Of a stretch of 38,101 nucleotides of DNA, positions 6,854 to 15,067 are shown in pieces; positions within the stretch are counted from its first letter, which is position 1, and each line of letters opens with the position of its first letter. A program made the translations under genes and the position numbers. Source of the stretch: an uncultured Chloroflexota bacterium (lineage in GTDB: Bacteria; Chloroflexota; Anaerolineae; Anaerolineales; Anaerolineaceae); assembly GCA_902791025.1 (NCBI GenBank), contig CADATZ010000052.1, forward strand, positions 1 to 38,101. Reading direction: 5' to 3'. The notes under the pieces were generated by a model that was given only the letters and a program-made list of their open reading frames with translations, did no database searches and was not told the origin of the DNA.

Positions 6854-8620
6854 TTATTTAAATTCATATTTTGCGCGGGCTTCTTCCCAGGTTTCGATGC
6901 CAAGCAGATCAGGGATATGACCGTTTTCACCGTAATACAAATAGGACTTGATGAAATCTGTCAGATCCTCGCCGGAAACACGATTGAAGGTCTCGATAAA
7001 GATATCCTCATTGACATGTCCCCACTTGTTTTCCTCAAGCAGTGTTTGCAGGCATTTTTTGAACATATCATCACCGAGTTTATAACGCAGCGAATGATAA
7101 ACGATCGCCCCGCCCTGATAAGACTGAGAGCCGTAAAGCTCATCATAATTGGCCCATTCTATTTCCTTAGGTCCCGCGTAATGTTTCGGTTCGGTTTTAA
7201 ACGCATCGGTTCCGAAAAGATCATTGAGATAAGGCGCTACTCTCGGCCCATAGCGAACCTCCGTACAGGAGGCTTTCACAGCCTCAGTCAATTCAGAAAA
7301 GCTCACATCACCCTCATGGAGAGGAACCTGATCCATCGGAACACCGCAGAGCATCGCGGCAGCTTTTGCAGCCTTTTCATGGTCAAAAATTGTTTTTTCA
7401 TTGAGTTCCGTTTTGGCAGTCAGCGTCTCAAAGAATTCATCGTCAGCAGGAACGATTTTATGTTTGCCGTTCGCAATCATTTCATAATCGGTCATAATTT
7501 CAGCGGTATAAGCCTCTTCCCCACCCTTATGCTCTTCCCATAAAGCCTGGCCATAGGTGGCTGCACCTTCCTTGATCCACAGATCACTCCAGTCCTGCAG
7601 GGAGATCAGGTCGCCAAACCATTGATGAGCTGTTTCATGTGCGAAGACAAGGTCTTCCGTGGTATCGGCGTCATAAAGAGAGCGTCCCTGTGTCTCCAAT
7701 GCCGCTGAAAGATGTGTTTTCGCGACAATGGCGCCCAGGTCTTCATAGGGATAGGGTCCGAAAAATTCTTCAAATGCAGAGATGATTTCCGTCTCCATTT
7801 CTGTCAGTTTCCACGCCTTTTCAGTGTCATTGTGACCGCGGTCCACAAAGTCCAGCTGCATTTTTCCATCTTCATTGGTTTGCAGCTTCATGTCGAAAGT
7901 GCCGGCACAGGCAGTGAAAAGATAGGGAGCTGTCTGGGTTTCCATCGCAAAGGTGAAAGTGACCATTCCATCTTCCGCTTTTGCTTCCGGATCCCAACTG
8001 CGTTCATATCCCTTTCCGGGGATGATGAGCGTTTCGTTGGCTTCCTCGATCATCAGCAGCCGTCCATTCCCCGCCGGAACGTAGTCAGCCGGAACACTCA
8101 GGGAATAATGGTAAGTTGCCTTGTCTTTCGGATGGTCATTGCAGATATAAAAGCGCCAGGCGTTGTTGGGCTCGTTCAGCATGCAAAAACCATCCGCAGG
8201 GTTTCGTGTTTCACCGGTCTCGTCAAAGAGCTCACCCCACTGAAATTTCCCGTTGAATGCCGCGTAGAGCTTGTATTCGGTATCATGGGCGAAATCATAA
8301 TGAACGATCAGCTTGTTATTCTGACGGTCATAGGCAGCTTCCTGTCCGTCGATCGTAAGGTATGTGATCTCATAGCTGTCGATAAAGTCAAACCACAGCT
8401 CATCTGTATCCCATTCCGAGACAAAGGTCAGCACTTCGGAAACGTCCCATTGGTCCCCGTCCAGTTTCCAGGCCATATTCAGGTTGTAATCCTGTACGTC
8501 ATAACCGCAGTTTCCATAATCCGGGAAAAAACTGTCACGGATGCAGGTATCCTGTGCGGATGATACAGAAACAACTGCAAGCAATATCAAAAACATAACA
8601 ACAATCAGATATTTCTTCAT
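6854..8620 (-). CDS. Secreted M1-family zinc metallopeptidase
   Basis: 588 residues from ATG 8620, which has GAGGTG at good spacing. A longer frame from 8752 only translates a palindromic repeat. Residues 1-22 (MKKYLIVVMFLILLAVVSVS) are a signal peptide. An M1-like beta N-terminal domain follows. The substrate-binding loop reads AALETQGRSLYD near 305-317, in place of GAMEN as in many bacterial M1 relatives. The zinc site is HETAHQWFGD (His328, His332) with Glu351 in KEGAATYG. Downstream, LYGSQSYQGGAIVYHSLR and the closing segment are typical of aminopeptidase N-like enzymes. It probably trims peptides outside the cytoplasm. The stop codon lies only a few bases from repeat copy 1. Confidence 0.92.
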   Translation of the reverse strand: MKKYLIVVMFLILLAVVSVSSAQDTCIRDSFFPDYGNCGYDVQDYNLNMAWKLDGDQWDVSEVLTFVSEWDTDELWFDFIDSYEITYLTIDGQEAAYDRQNNKLIVHYDFAHDTEYKLYAAFNGKFQWGELFDETGETRNPADGFCMLNEPNNAWRFYICNDHPKDKATYHYSLSVPADYVPAGNGRLLMIEEANETLIIPGKGYERSWDPEAKAEDGMVTFTFAMETQTAPYLFTACAGTFDMKLQTNEDGKMQLDFVDRGHNDTEKAWKLTEMETEIISAFEEFFGPYPYEDLGAIVAKTHLSAALETQGRSLYDADTTEDLVFAHETAHQWFGDLISLQDWSDLWIKEGAATYGQALWEEHKGGEEAYTAEIMTDYEMIANGKHKIVPADDEFFETLTAKTELNEKTIFDHEKAAKAAAMLCGVPMDQVPLHEGDVSFSELTEAVKASCTEVRYGPRVAPYLNDLFGTDAFKTEPKHYAGPKEIEWANYDELYGSQSYQGGAIVYHSLRYKLGDDMFKKCLQTLLEENKWGHVNEDIFIETFNRVSGEDLTDFIKSYLYYGENGHIPDLLGIETWEEARAKYEFK

Positions 8621-8644
8621 TTTCACCTCACATAAATTCAATAT

Positions 8645-8676
8645 GGAGCACATGCAGGACCGGCATTTTGTGTCAC
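8645..8676. repeat. Half-copy of the palindromic repeat
   Basis: GGAGCACATGCAGGACCGGC followed by ATTTTGTGTC matches one arm of the copy at 16174 with a few changes. It sits 11 bp from the full copy at 8687, and the outer ends (ATGGAGCAC here, GTGCTCCAT at 8745) are inverted relative to each other, suggesting a nested insertion. Confidence 0.55.
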
Positions 8677-8686
8677 CCAGTAAGGT

Positions 8687-8747
8687 GCACATGGGGACAG
8701 GCACGCTTGTTCGGGCTGCGCCGCACAAGGTGCCAGTCCCCATGTGC
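8687..8747. repeat. 61-bp palindromic repeat, copy 2
   Basis: Same outer arms as copy 1 (GCACATGGGGACAGGCAC / inverse). The inner arm CTTGTTCGG/CCGCACAAG has one mismatch. It lies in the divergent promoter region between the M1 peptidase and the 1039-residue protein gene. Confidence 0.9.
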
Positions 8748-8897
8748 TCCATGAATAGAAATCATTCTATTCAAAATAATACCGCTAATTTTGCATAATA
8801 CTTTAAAAATCATGGTATATTTATTATGGATAGAAGTCTATTTATCCGGTTTTTACTCATTAATACATGTGTTGTTTTTCCGTCAGGAAAGGTAAAA

Positions 8898-8930
8898 ATG
8901 GTGTTTTATGTTTTCGAGAATAAGCAGTAA
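8898..8930 (+). other. Possible 10-codon upstream reading frame overlapping the start of the large gene
   Basis: ATG at 8898 follows GGAAAGG (8886-8892) at ideal spacing and encodes MVFYVFENKQ then TAA at 8928-8930. It overlaps the large gene's ATG (8908) in another frame. Either it is a leader peptide that limits translation, or the Shine-Dalgarno really serves 8908 at an unusually long distance. Confidence 0.3.
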
Positions 8931-11900
8931 AAAAGAATCAAACACACAGCCGAAGGATGAAAACATCCGGAACGAAGCAAAGTTCCAGGATGAGGATGAA
9001 AAGTCACTGCTCGCCACCGGCAACGAAAACATGATCAACATCATGAACGAAAACAACATCATGAATGATAACAACGATGACCCCTTTGGCCTGAATGAAT
9101 TTTTCGCAAAAAAAGAAGCCAATCACTTCGACCTCAACAACCTGATCACAAACGAAATCAATGAAAAAGGCATGCGGGAGAAGGACGACTCCCTGAGCGA
9201 AAGCGGTTCCCTGATCATCGATACCAGAAGCGATCAAAAGAAGGAAGAAGACCGGCTGAAAAAACTCGGCGCAAACAAAGCGCCGCAGGTCCTAAACCTC
9301 ATCAATAACATCGCCGAGCCGCAAAAACAGAATGAAAGCAAATACGAACAGGACGCCAGGATCAACGGACTTCCATTGTTTCCCGGGGAGATCTATTCCG
9401 ATGCCGACAATTACGAGGCACCGGAAGAGGACAATATCGCTGTCGCACCAAAGAAGACACGCAAAAAGAAGTCCTCCATCGACCTCAGCGACATTGATGA
9501 CCTGTCCAATGCCGACAAGGACATGAAAAATGCCGAAGGCCAGGGCTTCGTTCCTGTCAACTTGGACCCACGGAAAAAGACAGGCAGCGGCAGCAGGTTT
9601 TTGACTGGAATGGCTCGCTTTTTCGGTAAAACACTCGGCAAACTGCTCAACCTTGCCATCGTACCTTTTTCCGCCTTCCATCTCCTCAGGGGTTGGTTCA
9701 CCTCACTGGGCAGTAAAAGCGACTTTCAGGAAAAGCGCACGCATGACGAGATCCCCGGCTGGAATGGAAGAAAATTCCAACAGGACCCGGAAGGAAATGC
9801 CAACATCCTGGCCGACTTCCGCCAGGTGCCGACCGTCTGGTCCCAGATGACAGCGGACAAAGCTGTCGATGACAAAGGCAATCCGCTGCCCCCGGAAGTC
9901 TCCATTAATGTGAGCCAGCCGAAAGAGGGCTCCGACCAAATGATGAATGGACTGGATGCCGGTCACACCGGCATGGGCATCGAATACACCCGCTTCAGCA
10001 AATCCACCGGCAGATATGAACGCTACAAGCTGCGCTTCGGGTTCTTCCAGGCGGGCGCTACCTTTTCCACAGGGGTTATAAATGACTACGCCGGCGCCTA
10101 TACCATGGGCCAGCTTCTCGATGAAAGCAATAATCAATATACGGTCAGCCGGAAATTCAAAGCGAATTCCAAACAGGTCAATGCCATCCTGCAGGCTGCC
10201 CGGACCTATGCCGACAAAGGCTACCATCCGCTCCAACGCAACTGTACCACCTTTGTGCGGGACATGATGCAGGTGGGCAACATCGCCGGGGCGAAAAACG
10301 TGATCACAAACGATGAAACCGATGTTTCCCATATGGGAAATGCGGGCATCTTCGGTGCGGAAACGATCCTCTTAAACGCCAGAGCCGGTCAGGAAAGAAA
10401 CTTCGCGAAACTGGGCAGACAAAAAGACACGTCCTACGCCGGATGGGGCAACAAACGCGCCACCAAAGAAGACTATCAGCGGTATAACGAAACCATGAAA
10501 AAGGGTGAAGGCTTCATGAATCACAACACGCTGTTTGCCAACACGCCAAACTCCGCGGCTGAGAACCTGCGTCGTGAGACACATGCAAACGCAGGCGATT
10601 TCGGAGCGATGGATTACGCTTCCCCTTCATTAAAAAAGGATCCAAACAACAAAGACGCTGTAACTACGGATTGGTTTGCCTTAGGAAAGGCTTGTGAAAA
10701 GGAAGGGGACAACATCCTTCAAATCATCAATGGGATCGATGAGACCAATCCTTTGAATCCGAAAATCAAACAGTCTGAGGAATATTTGCGGATCATCACG
10801 AATTTGGGCAGCGCGGGATATCAGCTCCAGGATCTGGCAGATCCGATCTATAAATACAATGAAGAGCACCCGGATGAAAAGGTAGATCCGGTAAAAACCG
10901 AACTGGTTTCAACCGAGGACATCCGGACGTGCCGGCAGGCGCTTTCCCAAACCATCAAAGAAGTCAATATCCTGCTGACCAAATATTACAAAAACGACAA
11001 GCGGCTGCACATTCCGGTGATGCACCTGATTTCCGATTTGACCTATGCCACGCAAAACCTCGATCAAATTTACGCAGAACGCCAAAAAGGAGCCAAAACA
11101 GAAGGCGAACTGGGCGATCTCCGGGCAGACATGCGCAGCACCGAATTTAAATTTTATTACGGTGAGGATCAGGACAAGGAGGTTTCATTCACACCGACGC
11201 ACTATGAATCCTATCTCCAGATCTATAAGACCCCGCAGGCGGCACTGGAGAATTACGCAAAACTTAAAGAACTGGTGGACATGGAAAATAACCATCAAAA
11301 ACTGTCCTCAGCTCAGAAAAAGGAGCTTGCAAAGCTGCGGCGGATGGAGGATCTGGCCAACCAGTTTGACACGGCACATGAGTATATGCTGGAAAAGGAC
11401 GCCTTCAACCAGCAGGACATCAATTATGCCTTTGAGGCAAGTGCCCTACAGCGTTCCGCAGATGCTGCTGGAATCAGCGGCGACATGCTGGACTTTCATC
11501 AGTCCTCCGGTGATGCTTACCAGTCCCTTTTCCTTCAGAAGATCTTCGGCGGTATGGAACAGCGTTTTCTCCATGCACAAGACGAAGACAGCTATCTGAC
11601 GGATGGGAAAAACGACACGGACAAGTTTCAGAAATGGCTGGACAAAGACATGACCGAATGTGTCAACAAAAAAGCCAAGGGCATGATGATGATTTTGCGC
11701 GGCATGAAACGGGCTCTGCCAAAATCAGAGCAGAATAAAGATCACATCATGGAAGAAGCAAAGAACATGATCTTTTTCAACTGGATCAAGAAGATTTTTA
11801 AAGATACATCAAAGAAGGGAAATTTTGCTTCGGCTCAAGCCGGCGATAATTTTTACCTGCTGATGGATGACAACAAGTCGAGCTTCCGCAGGACGATCGA

Positions 11901-12027
11901 AGGCCTGGTCAAGACCCTCCTTGCAGAAGATAAAATCATGGCCCCGGATCCAAAGATGGCCCAAAGGCGTGATAAGTCAAACGACAGCACAAAAGCCGTC
12001 GGTAATAAAAAGATCAAGAAAAAATAA
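8908..12027 (+). CDS. 1039-residue protein with possible permuted papain-like Cys/His domain
   Basis: No recognised whole-protein family. Residues 1-210 are charged and Asn/Asp/Lys-rich, probably disordered. Residues 228-265 (SRFLTGMARFFGKTLGKLLN and on) are amphipathic or hydrophobic. Residues 300-460 hold DAGHTGMGIEYTRF (His353) and, about 90 residues later, QRNCTTFVRDMM (Cys446). His first and NC-x-x-F later is the order seen in permuted papain-fold enzymes such as the LRAT, PPPDE and YiiX-like groups. The rest is mostly helical with coiled-coil-like stretches and ends in a Lys-rich tail. No signal peptide. Start: upstream in-frame TAA at 8893 leaves ATG 8908 as the first start, though its ribosome site is distant. 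It is single on the + strand between - strand genes and ends at a strong terminator. A cysteine hydrolase or an effector is inference only. Confidence 0.7.
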   Translation: MFSRISSKKESNTQPKDENIRNEAKFQDEDEKSLLATGNENMINIMNENNIMNDNNDDPFGLNEFFAKKEANHFDLNNLITNEINEKGMREKDDSLSESGSLIIDTRSDQKKEEDRLKKLGANKAPQVLNLINNIAEPQKQNESKYEQDARINGLPLFPGEIYSDADNYEAPEEDNIAVAPKKTRKKKSSIDLSDIDDLSNADKDMKNAEGQGFVPVNLDPRKKTGSGSRFLTGMARFFGKTLGKLLNLAIVPFSAFHLLRGWFTSLGSKSDFQEKRTHDEIPGWNGRKFQQDPEGNANILADFRQVPTVWSQMTADKAVDDKGNPLPPEVSINVSQPKEGSDQMMNGLDAGHTGMGIEYTRFSKSTGRYERYKLRFGFFQAGATFSTGVINDYAGAYTMGQLLDESNNQYTVSRKFKANSKQVNAILQAARTYADKGYHPLQRNCTTFVRDMMQVGNIAGAKNVITNDETDVSHMGNAGIFGAETILLNARAGQERNFAKLGRQKDTSYAGWGNKRATKEDYQRYNETMKKGEGFMNHNTLFANTPNSAAENLRRETHANAGDFGAMDYASPSLKKDPNNKDAVTTDWFALGKACEKEGDNILQIINGIDETNPLNPKIKQSEEYLRIITNLGSAGYQLQDLADPIYKYNEEHPDEKVDPVKTELVSTEDIRTCRQALSQTIKEVNILLTKYYKNDKRLHIPVMHLISDLTYATQNLDQIYAERQKGAKTEGELGDLRADMRSTEFKFYYGEDQDKEVSFTPTHYESYLQIYKTPQAALENYAKLKELVDMENNHQKLSSAQKKELAKLRRMEDLANQFDTAHEYMLEKDAFNQQDINYAFEASALQRSADAAGISGDMLDFHQSSGDAYQSLFLQKIFGGMEQRFLHAQDEDSYLTDGKNDTDKFQKWLDKDMTECVNKKAKGMMMILRGMKRALPKSEQNKDHIMEEAKNMIFFNWIKKIFKDTSKKGNFASAQAGDNFYLLMDDNKSSFRRTIEGLVKTLLAEDKIMAPDPKMAQRRDKSNDSTKAVGNKKIKKK

Positions 12028-12033
12028 AAAAAA

Positions 12034-12062
12034 GGGGACAGTCGCCTTCGGCTACTGTCCCC
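12034..12062. terminator. Bidirectional intrinsic terminator between convergent genes
   Basis: GGGGACAGT pairs with ACTGTCCCC, then one mismatch, then GCC/GGC over a short TTC loop. An A-run precedes it and a run of seven T follows, so it works in both directions, for the 1039-residue gene (+) and the alkyl-sulfatase (-). Confidence 0.92.
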
Positions 12063-12067
12063 TTTTT

Positions 12068-14056
12068 TTATGGCTCAATTATATTGAAATTTCGTTGGAT
12101 CGGCGTCATGTATTTCACCAGACGCAGCGGGACGGTCTCGTCCCCTTCAACCGTCATCTTCTCCAGAACAGCAGTATTGCCGTTCATCAAAGCCAGCAGC
12201 TGCATCCTTGCTAATGTCAAGGTACAATCAGTTTCAATATCCGTCTCACCTGCATAAGCGAGTAAAACACCGTCACGCCTCACAACACGGAACACCTCTC
12301 CGGTATCGATCACGTTCAGTTTCAGTGAGAAATTATCATTTTGAGCGGCAATGGCATCCGTATTGATATCGATATAATCCAGCGCCATTTTCACAGTCAT
12401 TTCCGCGATCATGCTTTCCCGTCCTTTGACCGTGCCTTCTTTATCAGCCTGATTGCCATCCCGGAGTTCCCAGGCCCCCATCAGGTAGGCACTGCGCCAC
12501 GGACCGCTTTCCGCCTGATAGCCTAACTGTTCCAACGCATCCGCGCAAAGGTTCCGTGCCGCCTGATTTGTCGGATCGGCAAAGACCAGTTCTTTTGTTA
12601 CCTGAGCTACCCATTGGTATTCGCCTTTTTCATAATCAGCCCGCGCCATTTCCAGCACTCTGTCAACATCGCCCAGATATTCCACCCACTTTTTTGCGGT
12701 ATCTACCGGCATCAGCGGATTCAGGTTCACCGGATTGGCGTCATACCAGCCCATATATTTCTGATAGACCGCTTTGATATTGTGGGATAGAGTGCCGTAA
12801 TACTGGCGGCAGTACCAAACCTTAGCCAGACGCTCCGGCAGTTCCAGCGTACGGGAAATTTCCGCAGGGGTCATTCCCTGATTCAGGTAATGCAGCGTCT
12901 GATTGTTGATGTACTGGTAAACTCCCGCAGTATCTTCCATATACTCATGGATGGTTTCATTGCCCCAGTGCGGCCAGTTATGGCTCTGAAAGACCACCTC
13001 AACCTCATCTCCAAACAAATATTCCGCCTCGAGAATATATTTCGCCCAGGCAGCCGCGTCCCGGACTGCAGCACCGCGAAGCGTATAAATATTGTGCATC
13101 GTGCCGGTGCAGTTTTCCGCCAGCCACAATCCTTTGTATTTCGGGAAATAGGCATTCATTTCCGCAGGAGCTTCCGTGCCCGGCGTGAGCTGGAAGTTGA
13201 TCTCAAGTCCATCGATCACTATGGTTTCATTGGTTTTGATCTCATAGGTGGGCGCAAGCAGGCCAACCGTGCCGACACTCTGCCCCAGACCGATCCCGAT
13301 GGCCATTCTGCCCTTTTCCCCCGGTTCCATCAAAGCACCATATTGATATTGCGCGCGTCTCCCCATAGCCGGACCGGCATAAATATTTTCGCTGACCGCA
13401 TGTTCCAGAAAACCTTCCGGAGCCAGTACAAGCACTTTGCCGGAAGCGATCTGTTCATCCAGGCTCAAGGAACCATCCGCCGCATCTTCAGCAGAAATCA
13501 GTCCATATACGCCGCCGTAATGATCGATATGACTGTGGCTGTAAAGCACCGCTTTGACATCCAGCGGTCCGAAATGCTTTTCCATCAGCGCTTTGGCCGC
13601 TTCCATGTCTTCTTTGCACATCAGCACATCAAAGACGATCCATCCGTTGTCAGTTCGGATAAAGGTGGCATTGGCCATGTCATAACCACGCACCTGATAA
13701 ATTCCTTCGCACACTTCAAACAGACCTGCGTACGTATTGAGCTGAGTGTGACGCCAGAGACTCGGGTTCACTGTGTCCGGAGCGTCCCGATCCTGTACAA
13801 AATCAAAGGCATCAAGATTCCAGGCAACAGTTCCGTCATCCCGATAGATCACCACGCTCTCCGGTGCTTCGATCAGTCCGCGCAGCGCGTTTTCCTTCTC
13901 CCGTTCATCGGTGAAATCCAGCTTCTCATACCAGGCGGCATTTGCTTCGGCGGTATAGGAAGTGGCGTCATTCCGGACTGTTCTTTCCGCAAAACAAGTG
14001 GAGAAAACTGTCAACAGGATAAGGGACATCATAAGGAAACAAGCGAATTTTCTCAT
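12068..14056 (-). CDS. Secreted alkyl/aryl-sulfatase of the metallo-beta-lactamase fold (SdsA1/BDS1-like)
   Basis: 662 residues from ATG 14056, which has GGAGG at perfect spacing. The frame is open to 14119, but those codons come from repeat DNA. Residues 1-23 are a signal peptide ending FSTCFA. The zinc motif SHSHIDHYGG (His174, His176, Asp178, His179) and the later strings LAENCTGTMHNIY, RGAAVRDAAAW and QSHNWPHWGN are those of group-III alkylsulfatases such as SdsA1, which hydrolyse linear alkyl sulfates to alcohol and sulfate. The C-terminal 130 residues match the SCP2-like hydrophobic-substrate domain of this family. A TetR-type regulator lies upstream in the same orientation. Confidence 0.92.
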   Translation of the reverse strand: MRKFACFLMMSLILLTVFSTCFAERTVRNDATSYTAEANAAWYEKLDFTDEREKENALRGLIEAPESVVIYRDDGTVAWNLDAFDFVQDRDAPDTVNPSLWRHTQLNTYAGLFEVCEGIYQVRGYDMANATFIRTDNGWIVFDVLMCKEDMEAAKALMEKHFGPLDVKAVLYSHSHIDHYGGVYGLISAEDAADGSLSLDEQIASGKVLVLAPEGFLEHAVSENIYAGPAMGRRAQYQYGALMEPGEKGRMAIGIGLGQSVGTVGLLAPTYEIKTNETIVIDGLEINFQLTPGTEAPAEMNAYFPKYKGLWLAENCTGTMHNIYTLRGAAVRDAAAWAKYILEAEYLFGDEVEVVFQSHNWPHWGNETIHEYMEDTAGVYQYINNQTLHYLNQGMTPAEISRTLELPERLAKVWYCRQYYGTLSHNIKAVYQKYMGWYDANPVNLNPLMPVDTAKKWVEYLGDVDRVLEMARADYEKGEYQWVAQVTKELVFADPTNQAARNLCADALEQLGYQAESGPWRSAYLMGAWELRDGNQADKEGTVKGRESMIAEMTVKMALDYIDINTDAIAAQNDNFSLKLNVIDTGEVFRVVRRDGVLLAYAGETDIETDCTLTLARMQLLALMNGNTAVLEKMTVEGDETVPLRLVKYMTPIQRNFNIIEP

Positions 14057-14099
14057 AGGACCTCCATAATCAATAAACAACAATTCATAATCCGATGAC

Positions 14100-14165
14100 G
14101 CAGTGCGGATGCCAGTCACCAGTGCAGACTTCGCTGCGGAAGATAAAAGGCTACACTGCTTCGTA
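14100..14165. repeat. Degenerate copy of the palindromic repeat
   Basis: GCAGTGCGGATGCCAGTCACC and a CTTCGCTG loop followed by CACTGCTTCGTACCGG resemble the family ends. The arms no longer pair well. It lies between the TetR gene and the alkyl-sulfatase. Confidence 0.5.
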
Positions 14166-14172
14166 CCGGATT

Positions 14173-14805
14173 TTACACAGTAAATTCTTTCAACAGCATT
14201 TTCTTTTGCAATAGCAGCTCGCTTTCCTGGTCACTGCTGTTTTCATAGACCAGGCCGATTGCGTATCTTGTCACAGCCGCAAGCATCAGGTGCATAGTGG
14301 TGGAAAACATTTCTTCTTCGGACACATCCGTTCGAATCGTTTTATCTCTGAGCCCATCTGAATAAATATCATGAAAAAGTTCCGCGATCCTCTCAATTAC
14401 TTTTGTAAAAGGCTCCATTTGTTCGGATGAAGCTGCTATATTTTTTATATAGACATTAAAATACTGATTGAACTGCAATATATCCTTATGATTTTTGTAA
14501 AGATCTAAATAGGAATCCAGATATTTTTCAAAATTTTCCGCAGCTGTGAAATCGGGATTATGTTTCTGGTTATAATATTCGCTTGCAAAATTATTCCAAA
14601 CACTTGCACTGACCGCCACAACAAGCTCCGTTTTGGTTCTGTAATGACGATACAGCGTAGCTATACCTATCGAACAGGCATCCGCGATTTCGCTCATACT
14701 GACCGTTTCGATCCCTTTTTCCGCAAAAATAGGGAAGGAAACAGACAATATTTTTTCTAAACGTCTTTTCCGCTCTCTTACATCTCTTTCAAGATTTCTT
14801 CCCAT
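14173..14805 (-). CDS. TetR/AcrR-family transcriptional regulator
   Basis: 210 residues. The N-terminal HTH (residues about 10-57) reads RLEKILSVSFPIFAEKGIET, then MSEIADACSIGIATLYRHYRTKTELV, a textbook TetR DNA-binding domain. The rest is the helical ligand-binding/dimerisation domain. It is the first gene of a - strand pair with the alkyl-sulfatase, separated by about 115 bp holding a degenerate repeat. A promoter with an overlapping inverted repeat lies upstream, fitting autoregulation. Control of the sulfatase is likely from position but not shown. The ligand is unknown. Confidence 0.92.
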   Translation of the reverse strand: MGRNLERDVRERKRRLEKILSVSFPIFAEKGIETVSMSEIADACSIGIATLYRHYRTKTELVVAVSASVWNNFASEYYNQKHNPDFTAAENFEKYLDSYLDLYKNHKDILQFNQYFNVYIKNIAASSEQMEPFTKVIERIAELFHDIYSDGLRDKTIRTDVSEEEMFSTTMHLMLAAVTRYAIGLVYENSSDQESELLLQKKMLLKEFTV

Positions 14806-14838
14806 CTTCCACCCTTGACTTATTGGATTGAAAACTGC

Positions 14839-14875
14839 TGATAGTTATCTTATCATTAGTTGTTCAGTTTGTCAA
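14839..14875 (-). promoter_or_regulatory. Promoter and candidate operator of the TetR-family gene
   Basis: On the - strand, TTGACA (14870-14875), a 17-bp spacer and an extended -10 TGATAAGAT (14847-14855). The inverted repeat TGATA-N7-TATCA (14839-14855) overlaps the -10 box, the usual place for a TetR-family operator. Confidence 0.65.
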
Positions 14876-14957
14876 TATGTATCTTATGTAAAATATTTAG
14901 ATGGAACAAGAGATAAATGACATCGGGCAGGAAGTTATTTTAATTTATAATAGCAAT

Positions 14958-14988
14958 ATGCGAAGCTTTGAAAAAATTAGCTTCGCAT
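14958..14988 (-). terminator. Hairpin downstream of the C39-like peptidase gene
   Basis: A perfect 10-bp stem: ATGCGAAGCT (14958-14967) against AGCTTCGCAT (14979-14988), 11-nt A-rich loop. The flanks are T-rich on the + side and AT-rich on the - side. Probably a transcription end for the 15068-16141 gene. Confidence 0.5.
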
Positions 14989-15067
14989 TTGGAATTTGTT
15001 TTTCAATGGTAATTATTTTGTTTTCGGGGTTTTTTGATTATTCGGTTTATATTTGTGAATTCCGCTA

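Noticed and set aside
6467..7543. 358-codon + strand open frame opposite the CPBP and M1 genes
   Set aside because: It spans two unrelated - strand genes and the repeat between them, so it is an antisense shadow.
8621..8752. N-terminal extension of the M1 peptidase (MEHMGTGTLCGAARTS...)
   Set aside because: It translates palindromic repeat copy 2. The real start at 8620 has a ribosome site and a clean signal peptide. Similar extensions of the CPBP gene (to 6763) and the alkyl-sulfatase (to 14119) were dropped for the same reason.
12890..14098. 402-codon + strand open frame opposite the alkyl-sulfatase
   Set aside because: It lies wholly antisense to a gene with clear catalytic motifs and shows no family pattern of its own.
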